In this document: piece after piece, positions 8,958 through 17,541 of the stretch
Position numbering within the stretch: position 1 is the stretch's first letter
How the letters are laid out: each line of letters opens with the position of its first letter
Assembly (NCBI RefSeq): GCF_014779795.1
Contig: NZ_JACXZS010000003.1
Span: 124,001-188,000, forward strand
Source of the DNA: Microbacterium helvum
GTDB lineage: Bacteria; Actinomycetota; Actinomycetes; Actinomycetales; Microbacteriaceae
Direction: 5' to 3'
Length of the DNA stretch: 64,000 bases
Notes under the pieces: model-generated
Database searches by the model: none
Told to the model about the DNA's origin: nothing
The model's input: only the letters and a program-made list of their open reading frames with translations
Position numbers and translations under genes: made by a program

Positions 8958-9332
8958 TTCCGCAGTCACTTCTGGCGCGGTGCGGTGTGCGGGACGCGCA
9001 GGTTGTGACTGCGGAGCAGAGGGGACCATCAGTTCCGCAGTCGGCTTCTGCGCCGACCGGTCGATGTCGGCCGCAGGTTGTGACTGCGGAGCATGGGAAG
9101 AAGAACCGTGGATGCCGCCGACCCGGACCTGCGTGGGGCCTGGCGCGGTGGTGCTGTTCCGCGGTCAGTTTGTGCGCGGTGCGGTGTGCGGGACGCGCAG
9201 GTTGTGACTGCGGAGCAGAGGGGACCATCAGTTCCGCAGTCGGCTTCTGCGCCGACCGGTCGATGTCGGCCGCAGGTTGTGACTGCGGAGCATGAGAAGA
9301 AGAACCGTGGATGCCGCCGACCCGGACCTGCG
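8958..9332. repeat. Four 55-bp palindromes in a tandem duplication
   Basis: The 452-bp gap between two convergent genes (8921-9372) holds no gene. It contains four palindromic elements at 8960-9014, 9035-9089, 9159-9213 and 9234-9288. Each runs from CCGC to GCGG and is exactly 55 bp, with outer arms CCGCAGTCAC / GTGACTGCGG (degenerate on the left in copies 2, 3 and 4). Segment 8975-9133 is repeated at 9174-9332 with one mismatch in 159 bases, so a two-element unit was duplicated with a 199-bp period. Three further copies lie at 50721-50775, 62242-62296 and 62320-62374. Function unknown. Confidence 0.9.
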
Positions 9333-9355
9333 AGAGGGCCGGGGCGGCGGCATCC
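9309..9355. terminator. GGATGCCGCC hairpin
   Basis: Arms GGATGCCGCC (9309-9318) and GGCGGCATCC (9346-9355) enclose a loop with further CCGG/CCGG pairing. It lies just after the stop of the minus-strand secreted protein gene. The left arm is also present at 9110-9119 in the first duplication copy, where it has no nearby partner. Confidence 0.65.
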
Positions 9356-9372
9356 GGTGATCCGAACCGGGG

Positions 9373-10341
9373 TCAGAACGGGTTCGTCGTCACCTGATAC
9401 GGCGGCGTGGGCGCGTCGGGTCCGAACTCGCTCTCGACGAACAGGATGCGGCCGTGGAGGGTCTTCGCGGTGGTGAAGACCTTGTCGGCGGCGGTGGCCT
9501 CGTCGGCGACCAGCGTGGCGCCGGCGCCGTCGGCCGTGACGCGCAGGGTCGTCAGCGCGTGCGAGAAGTTGCGCACGACGGTGAGGGTGCTGCCCTGGCG
9601 GACGAGGCCGTCGGCGTTCACGAGGTCGGCGCCGCGCACGACGATCTCGTTCACCGAGCCGTCGAAGCCGAAGCGCCACATCTTGCCGACATTGCCCTGC
9701 GCGACGACGAATGCGCTGCGGTCGGTCGACAGGACGATGCCGCCGAGGTTGAAGCCCGCGGCGCGGTCGATGACGTCGCTCGCGTCTGCCCACACGGCCG
9801 CGGTGAAGCCCGCGCCGGCGTCGGCCACGCGGTAGATGCGCGCGTCGTTCGAGTCGGTGAAGTACGCGGCGCCGTCGGGGCCGATCGCGACGTCGTTGAC
9901 GAACACGTCGTCGGCCGGCATGCGCAGCGCGGCGAGCAGCTCGCCCTCGGGCGAGTAGACCCACACGTCCGGGCGGCCGGTGCCGAGGCCGTTCGGGCCG
10001 CCGGCGATGTAGACGTTGCCCGCCGCGTCGACGGTGATGCCGCGCGCGGTGAAGCGTCCATCGGCGCCCTCGGGCAGCCACTCCTCGGTGGCCGACGAGC
10101 CGACGGTGCCGCGGTGGATCTCGCCGCCGGTGACCTCGCTGACGTAGAAGACGCCGCGGCGCTCGTCGGCGCCGATGCCCTCGAAGCGGCTGCCCGCCGC
10201 GTCGCCGGTCAGCGCGTACGAGCTCGGGCGGCCGTTGCCGGCGTCGTTGCCGGGTGCGGCGACGGCGGGTGCGGCCGCGGCGATGCCGGCGAGGCCGAGG
10301 GTCGTGGCCGCGACGATCGCGGCGAAGGTGCGGTGAGCCAT
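9373..10341 (-). CDS. Secreted SMP-30/NHL-type beta-propeller protein
   Basis: A 322-residue exported protein. The first about 30 residues form a Sec signal peptide ending near AAPAVAAPG. The rest has repeating blades with the motifs GITVDAAGNVYIAGG, DVAIGPDGAAYFTDS and ADGLVRQGSTLTVV, as in SMP-30/gluconolactonase-like and NHL propellers. No catalytic metal-site assignment is safe, so the activity is open; lactonase or a ligand-binding propeller are both possible. AAGGAGG precedes the ATG at 10341, and longer extensions lack support. It is divergent from a sensor kinase gene; the 238-bp gap contains two direct copies of an 18-bp GC-rich unit (10391-10408, 10411-10428). Confidence 0.8.
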   Translation of the reverse strand: MAHRTFAAIVAATTLGLAGIAAAAPAVAAPGNDAGNGRPSSYALTGDAAGSRFEGIGADERRGVFYVSEVTGGEIHRGTVGSSATEEWLPEGADGRFTARGITVDAAGNVYIAGGPNGLGTGRPDVWVYSPEGELLAALRMPADDVFVNDVAIGPDGAAYFTDSNDARIYRVADAGAGFTAAVWADASDVIDRAAGFNLGGIVLSTDRSAFVVAQGNVGKMWRFGFDGSVNEIVVRGADLVNADGLVRQGSTLTVVRNFSHALTTLRVTADGAGATLVADEATAADKVFTTAKTLHGRILFVESEFGPDAPTPPYQVTTNPF

Positions 10342-10390
10342 GGTTCCTCCTTGGTTCGGTGGGCGGGGACGCCCGGGGCTGGGCTGGGCG

Positions 10391-10428
10391 GGTTGACCCG
10401 GCGCTGGGCCGGTTGACCCGGCGCTGGG
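10391..10428. repeat. 20-bp-period direct repeat
   Basis: The 18-mer GGTTGACCCGGCGCTGGG occurs twice with a 20-bp period in the divergent region between the propeller gene and the sensor kinase. It might be a regulator site or simple slippage; nothing else supports a role. Confidence 0.6.
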
Positions 10429-10579
10429 GCGCTGGGCCCGGGTGGATGCGGGGGGCCCGGGTGCTCGGGATGCTTCCAGCCTGCTCGCGCCCGGGCACCC
10501 GCACATCGGGAGGTCGGCTCTGCGTCGATAGCCGATCGGATGATGCCGGCGGCCCGGCCCGGCTCGTAGGGTGGCCTGC

Positions 10580-11827
10580 ATGACGGACGATCAGGGCGTG
10601 CGCGGCATCCTCGCGCCGGTGCGGTTCGACCGCGTCCTGAACGTCGTGCTGCTGGTGCTGCTGGCCGCCAGCGCGATCCGCTACCTGCTGCGGCACGAGC
10701 TCGACGCGCAGGCGGTGGGCGTGCTCGCCGGGGCGGTCGTGCTCGGCGTGGCGGCATCCCTGCGCGGGATCGTCCCGCGCCGCGGCGTGTGGCCCACCGT
10801 GTGGACCATCGTGGTCGTGCTGCTGTGGGCGGTCCTCACCGTGATCGCGCCGTCGTTCGCGTGGTGCGCGGTGCCGATCGCGTTCGGCGTGCTGCGCATC
10901 GTGCCGTTCTGGCCGGCGGTCACAGTGGTGGCGCTCATGACGGTCGTCGTGATCGTCGCTCAGCTGCGGCTGGCCGACGGCTTCGACCCGACGATGATGT
11001 TCGGGCCGATCGGCATCGCGCTGGCGACGGTGGTCTCGTACCGGGCGCTCGATCGAGAATCGGCCGCGCGGCAGTCGCTGCTCGACGAGCTCTCGACCGC
11101 GCAGGCGGCGCTGGCCGCCGAGCAGCACCGCGCGGGAGCACTGGCCGAGCGGGCCAGGCTGTCGCGCGAGATCCACGACTCGATCGGCCAGCAGCTGTCG
11201 AGCATCAACCTGCTGCTGCAGGCCGCCGAGCGCAGCTGGGACGCCCGCCCCGACGCCGCGCGCGCCCAGGTCGAGACGGCGGCGGCGACGGCCCGCGCGG
11301 GCCTCGACGAGGTGCGGCGGGTCGTGCGCGGCCTCGCCCCCGGCGAGCTCGACGGCACGGCGGGTTCGCTCGCCGTGGCCCTCGGCAAGGTCGCGGACGA
11401 GGCATCCATCCCAGGACTCGAGGTGACGTTCCGCACCCACGGCGACGCCGGCGACGTGCCGCTCCCGGTGGCGGCCGCGCTGATCCGCACGGCGCGGGGC
11501 GCGCTGGCGAACGTCGCCGAGCACGCCCACGCGACCCACGCCGTCGTGAGCCTGACGGTGCAGCCCGACGAGCTGCGCCTGGATGTGCGCGACGACGGCG
11601 TCGGCATGGACCTGCGGCCGGCAGCGACCGCGGCGCGTGTCCGCACCCGGCGTGCGGCGGGCCGCGGGCGCGGCATCGAGGGCATCGCCGAGCGGGCCGC
11701 CGAGCTGGGCGGCCGCGCCACGGTCGAGAGCGCCCCCGGCGAGGGCACCACGGTGTCGGTCTCGCTGCCCCGCGCGGCGGGCGACGCCCCGCCGGCTGCA
11801 CGGCCGGTGGAGCAGGAGGGGGAGTGA
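10580..11827 (+). CDS. NarL-type sensor histidine kinase (system 1)
   Basis: A 415-residue membrane sensor kinase of the HisKA_3/HATPase_c class. About five or six hydrophobic helices occupy the first 155 residues, with little extracellular domain. The phosphoacceptor is His199 in SREIHDSIGQQLSS; the ATPase domain carries DVRDDGVGMD and GRGIEGIAERAAELGG. The signal is unknown. TAGGGT (10567-10572) lies seven bases before the ATG with no ribosome site, indicating a leaderless start. The stop overlaps the regulator gene start by one base. Confidence 0.9.
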   Translation: MTDDQGVRGILAPVRFDRVLNVVLLVLLAASAIRYLLRHELDAQAVGVLAGAVVLGVAASLRGIVPRRGVWPTVWTIVVVLLWAVLTVIAPSFAWCAVPIAFGVLRIVPFWPAVTVVALMTVVVIVAQLRLADGFDPTMMFGPIGIALATVVSYRALDRESAARQSLLDELSTAQAALAAEQHRAGALAERARLSREIHDSIGQQLSSINLLLQAAERSWDARPDAARAQVETAAATARAGLDEVRRVVRGLAPGELDGTAGSLAVALGKVADEASIPGLEVTFRTHGDAGDVPLPVAAALIRTARGALANVAEHAHATHAVVSLTVQPDELRLDVRDDGVGMDLRPAATAARVRTRRAAGRGRGIEGIAERAAELGGRATVESAPGEGTTVSVSLPRAAGDAPPAARPVEQEGE

Positions 11828-12456
11828 TGGACGGCATCCGCATCGTCCTCGTCGACGACCACCCGGTGGTGCGCGCCGGACTGCGTGCGCTCATCGAAGG
11901 GAGCCCCGACCTCGTCGTGGTCGGCGAGGCCTCGGCCGCGGCGGAGGTGATCCCGCTCGTCGAGGCGGAGCGGCCCGACGTCGTGCTCATGGACCTCAAC
12001 CTCGGTGACGGAGCCGGCGGGATCGACGCGACGGCGAGGGTGCGTGGCATCCCGGACCCGCCGGGCGTGCTCGTGCTCACGACGTACGACACCGAGTCCG
12101 ACATCCTGCGCGCGCTGGAGGCGGGAGCCTCGGGCTACCTGCTCAAAGACACACCGCCCGAGCAGCTGTTCGCGGGCATCCGTGCCGTCGCGCGCGGCGA
12201 GCCCGCACTCGGCCCGTCGGTGTCGTCCCTGCTCATGCGCCGCGCGGCGTCACCCGAGCCGCGCATGACCGAGCGCGAGGTCGAGGTGCTCGAGCTGCTC
12301 GCCGACGGCAAGGGCAATCGCGAGCTGGCCCGGGCGCTGCTGGTGTCGGAGGCCACGGTGAAGTCCCACTTCTCGCACATCTACGGCAAGCTCGGCGTCG
12401 ACACGCGCGCGGGGGCGGTCGCGGCCGCGATCGAGCGGCGGATCATCCGGCGCTGA
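11827..12456 (+). CDS. NarL/FixJ-type response regulator (system 1)
   Basis: A 209-residue two-domain regulator. The receiver domain has the acidic DD pair at residues 10-11, the phosphorylation site Asp56 in VVLMDLNLGD and the switch residues T and K (VLTTYD, LLKD). The C-terminal LuxR helix-turn-helix reads MTEREVEVLELLADGKGN with VSEATVKSHFSHIYGKL. Coupled to the kinase by a one-base stop/start overlap, so the two form a cognate pair. Targets cannot be read from sequence. Confidence 0.93.
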   Translation: MDGIRIVLVDDHPVVRAGLRALIEGSPDLVVVGEASAAAEVIPLVEAERPDVVLMDLNLGDGAGGIDATARVRGIPDPPGVLVLTTYDTESDILRALEAGASGYLLKDTPPEQLFAGIRAVARGEPALGPSVSSLLMRRAASPEPRMTEREVEVLELLADGKGNRELARALLVSEATVKSHFSHIYGKLGVDTRAGAVAAAIERRIIRR

Positions 12457-12476
12457 GGCTCCGGCTCGACCTGGGG

Positions 12477-12800
12477 TCCCGAATTCGGCGCGGGATCCCC
12501 GGGTTCGGCGCGCGGATCCCCTGTCTCGTCGAGGCAGGGGATTCTCGTCGAGACCGGCGGCGAGGCCCCTTGGCTCGCCGGGAGCCCCTTGGCTCGGCCT
12601 GCAGATCCCCGGTCTCGCCGAAACCGGGGCGGGCCGGATGCCTCCGCCCGCGGTGTTCGGCCGTATCCCCCTGTTGCGGCGAGCCAGGGGATTCGCGTCG
12701 AGACCGAGGGCGACGTCCCCGGTGTCGGTCGGAATCCCCTGGCTCGGCATGCAGATCCCCGGTTTCGCGAAACGGGGGCAGGTGGATGCCGTCGGCCACG
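12477..12800. repeat. Cluster of short GGGGATTC-type hairpins
   Basis: The 367-bp gap (12457-12823) between convergent genes holds no gene but at least five related hairpins about 20-65 bp long. Examples are GATCCCCTG paired with CAGGGGAT around a CTCG-containing loop (12514-12543), CCCCGGTCTCG with CGAAACCGGGG (12607-12629), CCAGGGGATTC (12684-12694) with GAATCCCCTGG (12732-12742), and CCCCGGTTTCG with CGAAACGGGGG (12757-12778). The same family fills 47036-47160. Function unknown; terminator or dispersed palindrome are the options. Confidence 0.75.
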
Positions 12801-12823
12801 GCCTTCCGCCGGACCGACCCGGC

Positions 12824-13723
12824 TCAGCCCCGCCCCGGCACCGTCGCGTGCAGCAGATTGCGCCACGGGTCGTCGAACGACACCGTGCGGCCGTCGTCGC
12901 GCACCTCGAAGCCGTGGTGGCGCAGGCGCTCCGAGAGCTCGCCGAGCGTATCGGCGTCGGGCAGCTCGAGGTCGACGCGGCCGAGGCCGAGCGCGGGCAT
13001 GCGCGGCCCGGCGCCGCGGGAGTTCCACACGTTCATCGCCATGTGGTGGTGGTACCCGCCGGCGCTCACGAACAGCGCCTGTCCGCCCATCGCGGCGGTC
13101 TGGTCGAAGCCGAGCGCGTCGACGTAGAAGGCGCGCGCGGTCTCGACGTCGCCGACCGAGAGGTGCACATGTCCGACGGATGCCGCCTCCTGCGCGGTCC
13201 CGCCGCCCGCGGCGCTCTCGGTCAGGTGTTCGCGCAGGAACGCGTTGGGGTCGAGATACAGCGTCGCCATCTCGATCGAGCCGTGCGTCCACGACCACTC
13301 GGTGCGCGTCCGATCCCAGTACAGCTCGATGCCGTTCCCCTCGGGGTCGGTGAGGTAGAACGCCTGGCTGACGAGGTGATCCGCCGAACCCGTGAAGGTC
13401 TGCGGTGCGCGCGTGGCGACGCTGTAGAGCGCGGCGGCCAGGGCCTCCTGCGTCTCGAACAGGATCGCGGTGTGGAACAGCCCCGCCGCTCCGGGCACGG
13501 CGTGACGCAGCGCCGGTTCGTGCTGCAGCACGACGATCGCGCGGCCGGCGCGGCCCAGCATGACCCGGTCGCCGTCGGCCGCCAGCACCTGCAGGGTGAT
13601 GACGTCGCGGTAGAACGCCGTCATGGCGTCGAGGTCGCCCACGAGCAGCGTGACGGCCCCCATCGCGGTGTCGGGGGCGAGTCGGTCGGCCTGTGCATTC
13701 ACATGAATCGAAACCCCCGGCAT
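12824..13723 (-). CDS. VOC-family (glyoxalase/extradiol dioxygenase fold) protein
   Basis: A protein of up to 299 residues made of two vicinal-oxygen-chelate modules (about 20-135 and 165-285). Visible marks are MGAVTLLVGDLDAMTAFYRDV, DPEGNGIELYWDR and GHVHLSVGDVETARAFYVD. It resembles CatE/YfiE-type catechol-2,3-dioxygenase-like proteins, which carry a metal bound by two His and one Glu; a substrate cannot be named. ATG at 13723 is used here, but GTG at 13702, with GGGGG upstream, is equally possible. It reads away from a palindromic repeat and stands alone. Confidence 0.8.
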   Translation of the reverse strand: MPGVSIHVNAQADRLAPDTAMGAVTLLVGDLDAMTAFYRDVITLQVLAADGDRVMLGRAGRAIVVLQHEPALRHAVPGAAGLFHTAILFETQEALAAALYSVATRAPQTFTGSADHLVSQAFYLTDPEGNGIELYWDRTRTEWSWTHGSIEMATLYLDPNAFLREHLTESAAGGGTAQEAASVGHVHLSVGDVETARAFYVDALGFDQTAAMGGQALFVSAGGYHHHMAMNVWNSRGAGPRMPALGLGRVDLELPDADTLGELSERLRHHGFEVRDDGRTVSFDDPWRNLLHATVPGRG

Positions 13724-13771
13724 CCCCCGTTCATTCCCCGGCCTTCGGTGCGACGCCGCCTGGTCGTCGAC

Positions 13772-13841
13772 AACGCGGTTACTCGCCGAGGCCGCATGTC
13801 ATCGACGCGAACAACGTGCGATCTCGGCGAGTGACCGCGTT
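13772..13841. repeat. 70-bp palindrome (family with 32356-32425)
   Basis: Arms of 19 bases (13772-13790 and 13823-13841) match at 18 positions; the inner part contains CTCGCCGAG and CTCGGCGAG. A second copy at 32356-32425 has the same total length, the same spacing from AACGC to CTCGCCGAG and an interior sharing CGCATGTC and ACGTGCG. It lies between the VOC gene and the permease terminator. Confidence 0.85.
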
Positions 13842-13895
13842 CTGGACAGAAAGGGTGGGTCGGCCGGACGGGCTCGGCGCCGAGGGAGGAACGAG

Positions 13896-13941
13896 GGATG
13901 CCGCCGCCCGGGCAGACGAGAAGCCCGGGGCGGCGGCATCC
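13896..13941. terminator. GGATGCCGCC hairpin after permease gene
   Basis: GGATGCCGCC and GCCCGGG pair across nine bases with the complementary GCCCGGG and CGGCGGCATCC; the stem continues outward with AACGA/TCGTT. It directly follows the permease stop at 13951, so it should end that minus-strand transcript. Confidence 0.75.
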
Positions 13942-13950
13942 ATCGTTCGA

Positions 13951-15282
13951 CTACTGCGGGTCGCCGCCCAGCTGTCCGACGGCGGGAATGGGGCCGCCGT
14001 CGTCGGCGCCGGTCTTGCGCCAGCGGGCGATGAGGTTTCCGAGGTGGTAGATCAGCAGCGCCGCGGCCGCGCCGATCACGATCGCGCCGAGCTGGAAGTC
14101 GCCCCACTGCATCGTGAAGCCGGCGATCGCGATGACGAGCGCGACGGCGCCGGTGTACTGGTTGACGGGGCGCGAGAAGTCCACGCGGTTGTCGACCCAG
14201 ATCTTGATGCCGATGATGCCGATGAGGCCGTACAGGGCCGTGGTCACGCCGCCGAGCACGCCGGCGGGGATCGAGTTGAACACCGCACCGACGACCGGCG
14301 ACAGCGACAGCAGGATCGCGAAGATGCCCGCGACCCAGTACGCCGCGGTCGAGTACACGCGGGTGGCCGCCATGACGCCGATGTTCTCGCCGTAGGTCGT
14401 GGTGCCCGAGCCGCCGAAGGTTCCGGCGAGCACCGTGGCGGCACCGTCGGCGATGAGCGCGCGGCCGGTGTACTTGTTGACCGACGCGTCGGTCATGGTC
14501 GCGACACCACGGACGTGGCCGACGTTCTCGGCGATGAGCACCAGCACGACGGGCAGGAACATCGCGATGACGCTCCAGGTGCCGGGGTTGCCGAAGTCGG
14601 CGATGTGGAAGGTCGGCAGACCGATCCACTGGCCGTTCGCGACGAGCTCGTTGACGGCGGTGAAGTCGACCTCGCCCGCGATGAGCGCCGCGATGTAGCC
14701 GACGATCACGCCGAGGAAGATCGAGATGCGCCCCAGGAACCCGCGGAACAGCACGCTGCACAGGATGACCGCGACCAGCGTGATGGTGGCCGTGACCGGG
14801 GCCTTCTGGTAGCTCTGCCACGCGACCGGCGCCAGGTTGAAGCCGATGAGCGCCACGATCGCGCCGGCGACCACGGGTGGCATGAGCTTCTCGATCCAGC
14901 CGAGCCCCGCGAACTGCACGATGAACCCGACGGCCGCCAGCAGCACGCCGACCGCGACGATGCCCGCGAGCGCCGACCCCATGCCCTGCGAGGCAGTGGC
15001 CGCCGTCACCGGGGCGATGAAGGCGAACGACGAGCCGAGGTAGCTGGGCAGGCGGTTGCGCGTGACGAGAAGGAACAGCAGCGTTCCGATGCCCGAGAAC
15101 AGCAGCGTCGTCGACACCGGGAACCCGGTGAGGATCGGCACCAGGAACGTCGCGCCGAACATGGCGATCACGTGCTGGGCGCCGATGGCGATGGTCGCCG
15201 GCCAGTTCAGGCGTTCCTCGGGTCTGACGACCTGGCCAGGTTCGACCGTCCGGCCGTTGCCGTGCAGGGTCCACAGGGGCAT
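13951..15282 (-). CDS. NCS2 uracil/xanthine permease
   Basis: A 443-residue nucleobase transporter of the NAT/NCS2 family with about 12-14 membrane segments. Family signatures include GAQHVIAMFGATFLVP, a glutamate-containing VLIAENVGH segment and the GGSGTTTYGENIGVMAATRV segment. Together these resemble the UraA-type uracil permease group, driven by protons. ATG at 15282 follows GAAGGAGCG at good spacing, so it is chosen over an upstream ATG. It is downstream of purC but separated by hairpins, and has its own terminator. Uracil is the most likely substrate; xanthine remains possible. Confidence 0.88.
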   Translation of the reverse strand: MPLWTLHGNGRTVEPGQVVRPEERLNWPATIAIGAQHVIAMFGATFLVPILTGFPVSTTLLFSGIGTLLFLLVTRNRLPSYLGSSFAFIAPVTAATASQGMGSALAGIVAVGVLLAAVGFIVQFAGLGWIEKLMPPVVAGAIVALIGFNLAPVAWQSYQKAPVTATITLVAVILCSVLFRGFLGRISIFLGVIVGYIAALIAGEVDFTAVNELVANGQWIGLPTFHIADFGNPGTWSVIAMFLPVVLVLIAENVGHVRGVATMTDASVNKYTGRALIADGAATVLAGTFGGSGTTTYGENIGVMAATRVYSTAAYWVAGIFAILLSLSPVVGAVFNSIPAGVLGGVTTALYGLIGIIGIKIWVDNRVDFSRPVNQYTGAVALVIAIAGFTMQWGDFQLGAIVIGAAAALLIYHLGNLIARWRKTGADDGGPIPAVGQLGGDPQ

Positions 15283-15356
15283 GTGCGCTCGCTCCTTCGC
15301 GCTCGGGTGTTGTGCTCGCCTCACCCTAGCGGCGCGACAGGGCGCGGATCGGCTCT

Positions 15357-15419
15357 CCCCGGTCGTTGACCGGGGGCTCAGGTGGGAGAGCGCCCGAGCA
15401 CCCCGGTCAACGACCGGGG
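15357..15419. repeat. Inverted pair of 19-bp hairpins overlapping the purC stop
   Basis: Two perfect hairpins, CCCCGGTC-GTT-GACCGGGG (15357-15375) and CCCCGGTC-AAC-GACCGGGG (15401-15419), are reverse complements of each other. The second contains the purC stop codon (TGA at 15409-15407). They could terminate purC transcription and belong with the CCCCGG-rich hairpin family elsewhere in the window. Confidence 0.75.
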
Positions 15420-16387
15420 GCGGAGGTCAGCAGCTCCAGCAGCTCGCGGTAGCGGGCGGCGGTGCGCTCGACGATGTCGGCCGGCAGCGCGGGCGGCTCG
15501 CCCTCGCGCGGCGGTGCCCAGTTGGCGGCGAGCCAGTTGCGCACGATCTGCTTGTCGAAGCTCGCCATGCGCTCGTCCGGGGTCGCGCCCGAAGCCCAGG
15601 CGGCGGCATCCCAGTACCGCGACGAGTCGCTGGTGAGCACCTCGTCGGCGAGGGTCAGCACGCCGTTCTCGTCGAGACCGAACTCGAACTTCGTGTCGGC
15701 GAGGATCACCCCGTGCGCCTCGGCGATGCGCGATGCGCGCGTGTAGATCTCGAGAGACAGGTCGCGCAGCTCGGCGGCGCGCTCGGCGCCGACCAGCTCA
15801 ACGGTGCGCTCGTACGAGATGTTCTCGTCGTGCTCGCCCATCGGAGCCTTGTACGCGGGGGTGTAGATCGGCTCGGGCAGCCGATCCCCGTTCGACAGAC
15901 CGGAAGGCAGAGGGATGCCGCACACTGTGCCGCCCGCCTGGTACTCGGCCCAGCCCGACCCGGTGAGGTAGCCCCGCACGACGCACTCGATGGGCAGCAT
16001 GTCGAGACTCTTGACGACCATCGCACGCCCCACGACAGCATCCGGGATCAGGCTCTTCAGGTCGTCGGCCGTGTTCGCCACGCCGTCCTCGCCGAGCCCG
16101 AGCGTGTGCGACGCGACGAGATGATTCGGGATGCCGCGCCCGCCGTCGCCGCCTGCCAGCTGGTCGAACCACCACAGGCTCAGCGTCGTGAGCAGCTCGC
16201 CCTTGCCCGGGATGCCGGGCGAGAGCACGTGGTCGAACGCGCTGACCCTGTCGCTCGCGACCACGAGCAGGCGCTCCGGCGCCGCGCCCTCCGGCGTATC
16301 GGCCGGCACGTAGAGGTCGCGGACCTTGCCGGAGTACACGTGTCGCCAGCCGGCGAGTTCGGTCGAGGGGGAGGGGGTAGCCGTCAC
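15407..16387 (-). CDS. purC: Phosphoribosylaminoimidazole-succinocarboxamide synthase
   Basis: A 326-residue SAICAR synthetase. It joins aspartate to CAIR using ATP in purine synthesis. Signatures present: YSGKVRDLY near the N terminus, SDRVSAFDHVL, SLDMLPIECVVRGYLTGSGW, and DTKFEFGLDENG with the following DEVLTSDSSRYWD. The GTG at 16387 has GATAAT exactly six bases upstream and no ribosome site, so it is read as leaderless, like purD and purM here. The C-terminal residues and stop lie within a palindromic hairpin. Confidence 0.95.
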   Translation of the reverse strand: MTATPSPSTELAGWRHVYSGKVRDLYVPADTPEGAAPERLLVVASDRVSAFDHVLSPGIPGKGELLTTLSLWWFDQLAGGDGGRGIPNHLVASHTLGLGEDGVANTADDLKSLIPDAVVGRAMVVKSLDMLPIECVVRGYLTGSGWAEYQAGGTVCGIPLPSGLSNGDRLPEPIYTPAYKAPMGEHDENISYERTVELVGAERAAELRDLSLEIYTRASRIAEAHGVILADTKFEFGLDENGVLTLADEVLTSDSSRYWDAAAWASGATPDERMASFDKQIVRNWLAANWAPPREGEPPALPADIVERTAARYRELLELLTSAPGR

Positions 16388-16509
16388 CAGGCCATTATCC
16401 CCGGCCAGGCCGCGGGATCTGCGCGTTCCGGCAGCTCGGCACGGGCGCGCAGTCCACGGCAGCGGGGTGCGTGCGCCCTCGGAACGTCACACACCCCGCC
16501 CGCCGGGAC

Positions 16510-17376
16510 TTACTGGACCGCGACGAAGACGTCGTCGGCGAGCAGGCCGGGGGTGACGACGAGCACACCCTGCGCGGCGGTCGCCGACGGCACGGCCAGC
16601 GTGATGTTGCCGGTGGCCGAGGCTCCGGAGTAGAGCTCCGACAGCGTGTCCAGCGCATCGGGGGCGATGGCGATCGAGTCGAATCCGTTCACGGTGACGC
16701 CGTCAGGTGTGACATAGGCGATCTGCACGAGCGCCGGCATCCCCTTGTCGGATCCGGTGTAGGTCGTCGTCACGTTCACGAGGATGTACTCGTAACCGGG
16801 CTCGGGCTCCTGGTTGACCGGGCTCGCGGCGACGACGTCGGACGTCGCGCCCAGGGTCACGCTGTTCACCGTGACGTCCCACTCCCGGCCGCTGACCGTC
16901 GAACCGATCGGCGCGGGAGTGTCGCGCGAGGATCCGTCGGCGGCGACGGACTCGTCGGCGGGTTCCTCGGCCGTCTCGGCGTCGGTCTCGGCGTCCTCCG
17001 ATTCGCTCGGCGCGGTCACCGAGCTGCCCGTGGAATCCTCGATCGCGTCGCCGACCGCGAGCGCGGCGAGCGAGAAGAACACCACGAACCCCACGATCGT
17101 GCCCACCACGCTGAGGATCAGCGCGACGATACCCGGCCACTTGCGCCCGGTCATCACGAGGGCGACGATCGCGAGGACGAAGGCGACCGGCAGCAGGATC
17201 CAGCCGACGATCAGCGCCCCCGGGATGCACGCGAACACGAAGCCGAGCGCCGCGGCGCCGAGCGCCACCCACGCGAGCGGCCGGACCGCCGGCTTCGTCG
17301 GCGTCGCCTCGGCGGGCATGCCCACCGGTGCGGCGTGGCTCGGCGGGGTCGGCGGCTGCGAGTTGTCGAAAGACAT
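16510..17376 (-). CDS. DUF4190-like membrane protein with DUF4352-type C-terminal domain
   Basis: A 288-residue protein with a Pro-rich cytosolic N terminus (1-30), three hydrophobic helices (about 34-54, 55-77, 82-107), an acidic Glu/Asp/Ser linker (about 115-150) and an extracellular beta-rich domain to the end. The helices with VMTGRKWPGIVALILSVV look like DUF4190, and the C-terminal domain with YEYILVNVTTTYTGSDKG looks like the DUF4352 immunoglobulin-like fold. AGGAGG precedes the ATG at 17376. The function is unknown; a surface-exposed sensor or assembly protein is only a guess. It is divergent from sensor kinase 2. Confidence 0.75.
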   Translation of the reverse strand: MSFDNSQPPTPPSHAAPVGMPAEATPTKPAVRPLAWVALGAAALGFVFACIPGALIVGWILLPVAFVLAIVALVMTGRKWPGIVALILSVVGTIVGFVVFFSLAALAVGDAIEDSTGSSVTAPSESEDAETDAETAEEPADESVAADGSSRDTPAPIGSTVSGREWDVTVNSVTLGATSDVVAASPVNQEPEPGYEYILVNVTTTYTGSDKGMPALVQIAYVTPDGVTVNGFDSIAIAPDALDTLSELYSGASATGNITLAVPSATAAQGVLVVTPGLLADDVFVAVQ

Positions 17377-17541
17377 GTGATTCCTCCTGGTCTGGTCGGA
17401 CGGGCGTCCGCGCTCCACAGCGTCCCGAACGGGCACAGCGGCCCGCCTCCGCCGTTCGACCGGACTTCGTCGGTCGAAAGTCCGGCGATACGCAGACGGA
17501 AGAGGGAGGACGGCGTCGGTGGGGCTGTCTACGCTCTATCC

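Noticed and set aside
8980..9295. Small plus-strand frames within the palindrome block
   Set aside because: They repeat with the DNA duplication, are Cys/Arg-rich, and have no ribosome site or leaderless promoter.
8958..9332. CRISPR array
   Set aside because: Repeat units are palindromes of 55 bp in a large duplication, not short direct repeats with unique spacers, and no cas gene is near.
9029..11539. 836-codon minus-strand frame across repeats, propeller and kinase genes
   Set aside because: Low-complexity Arg/His sequence crossing unrelated genes and repeats; no start signal.
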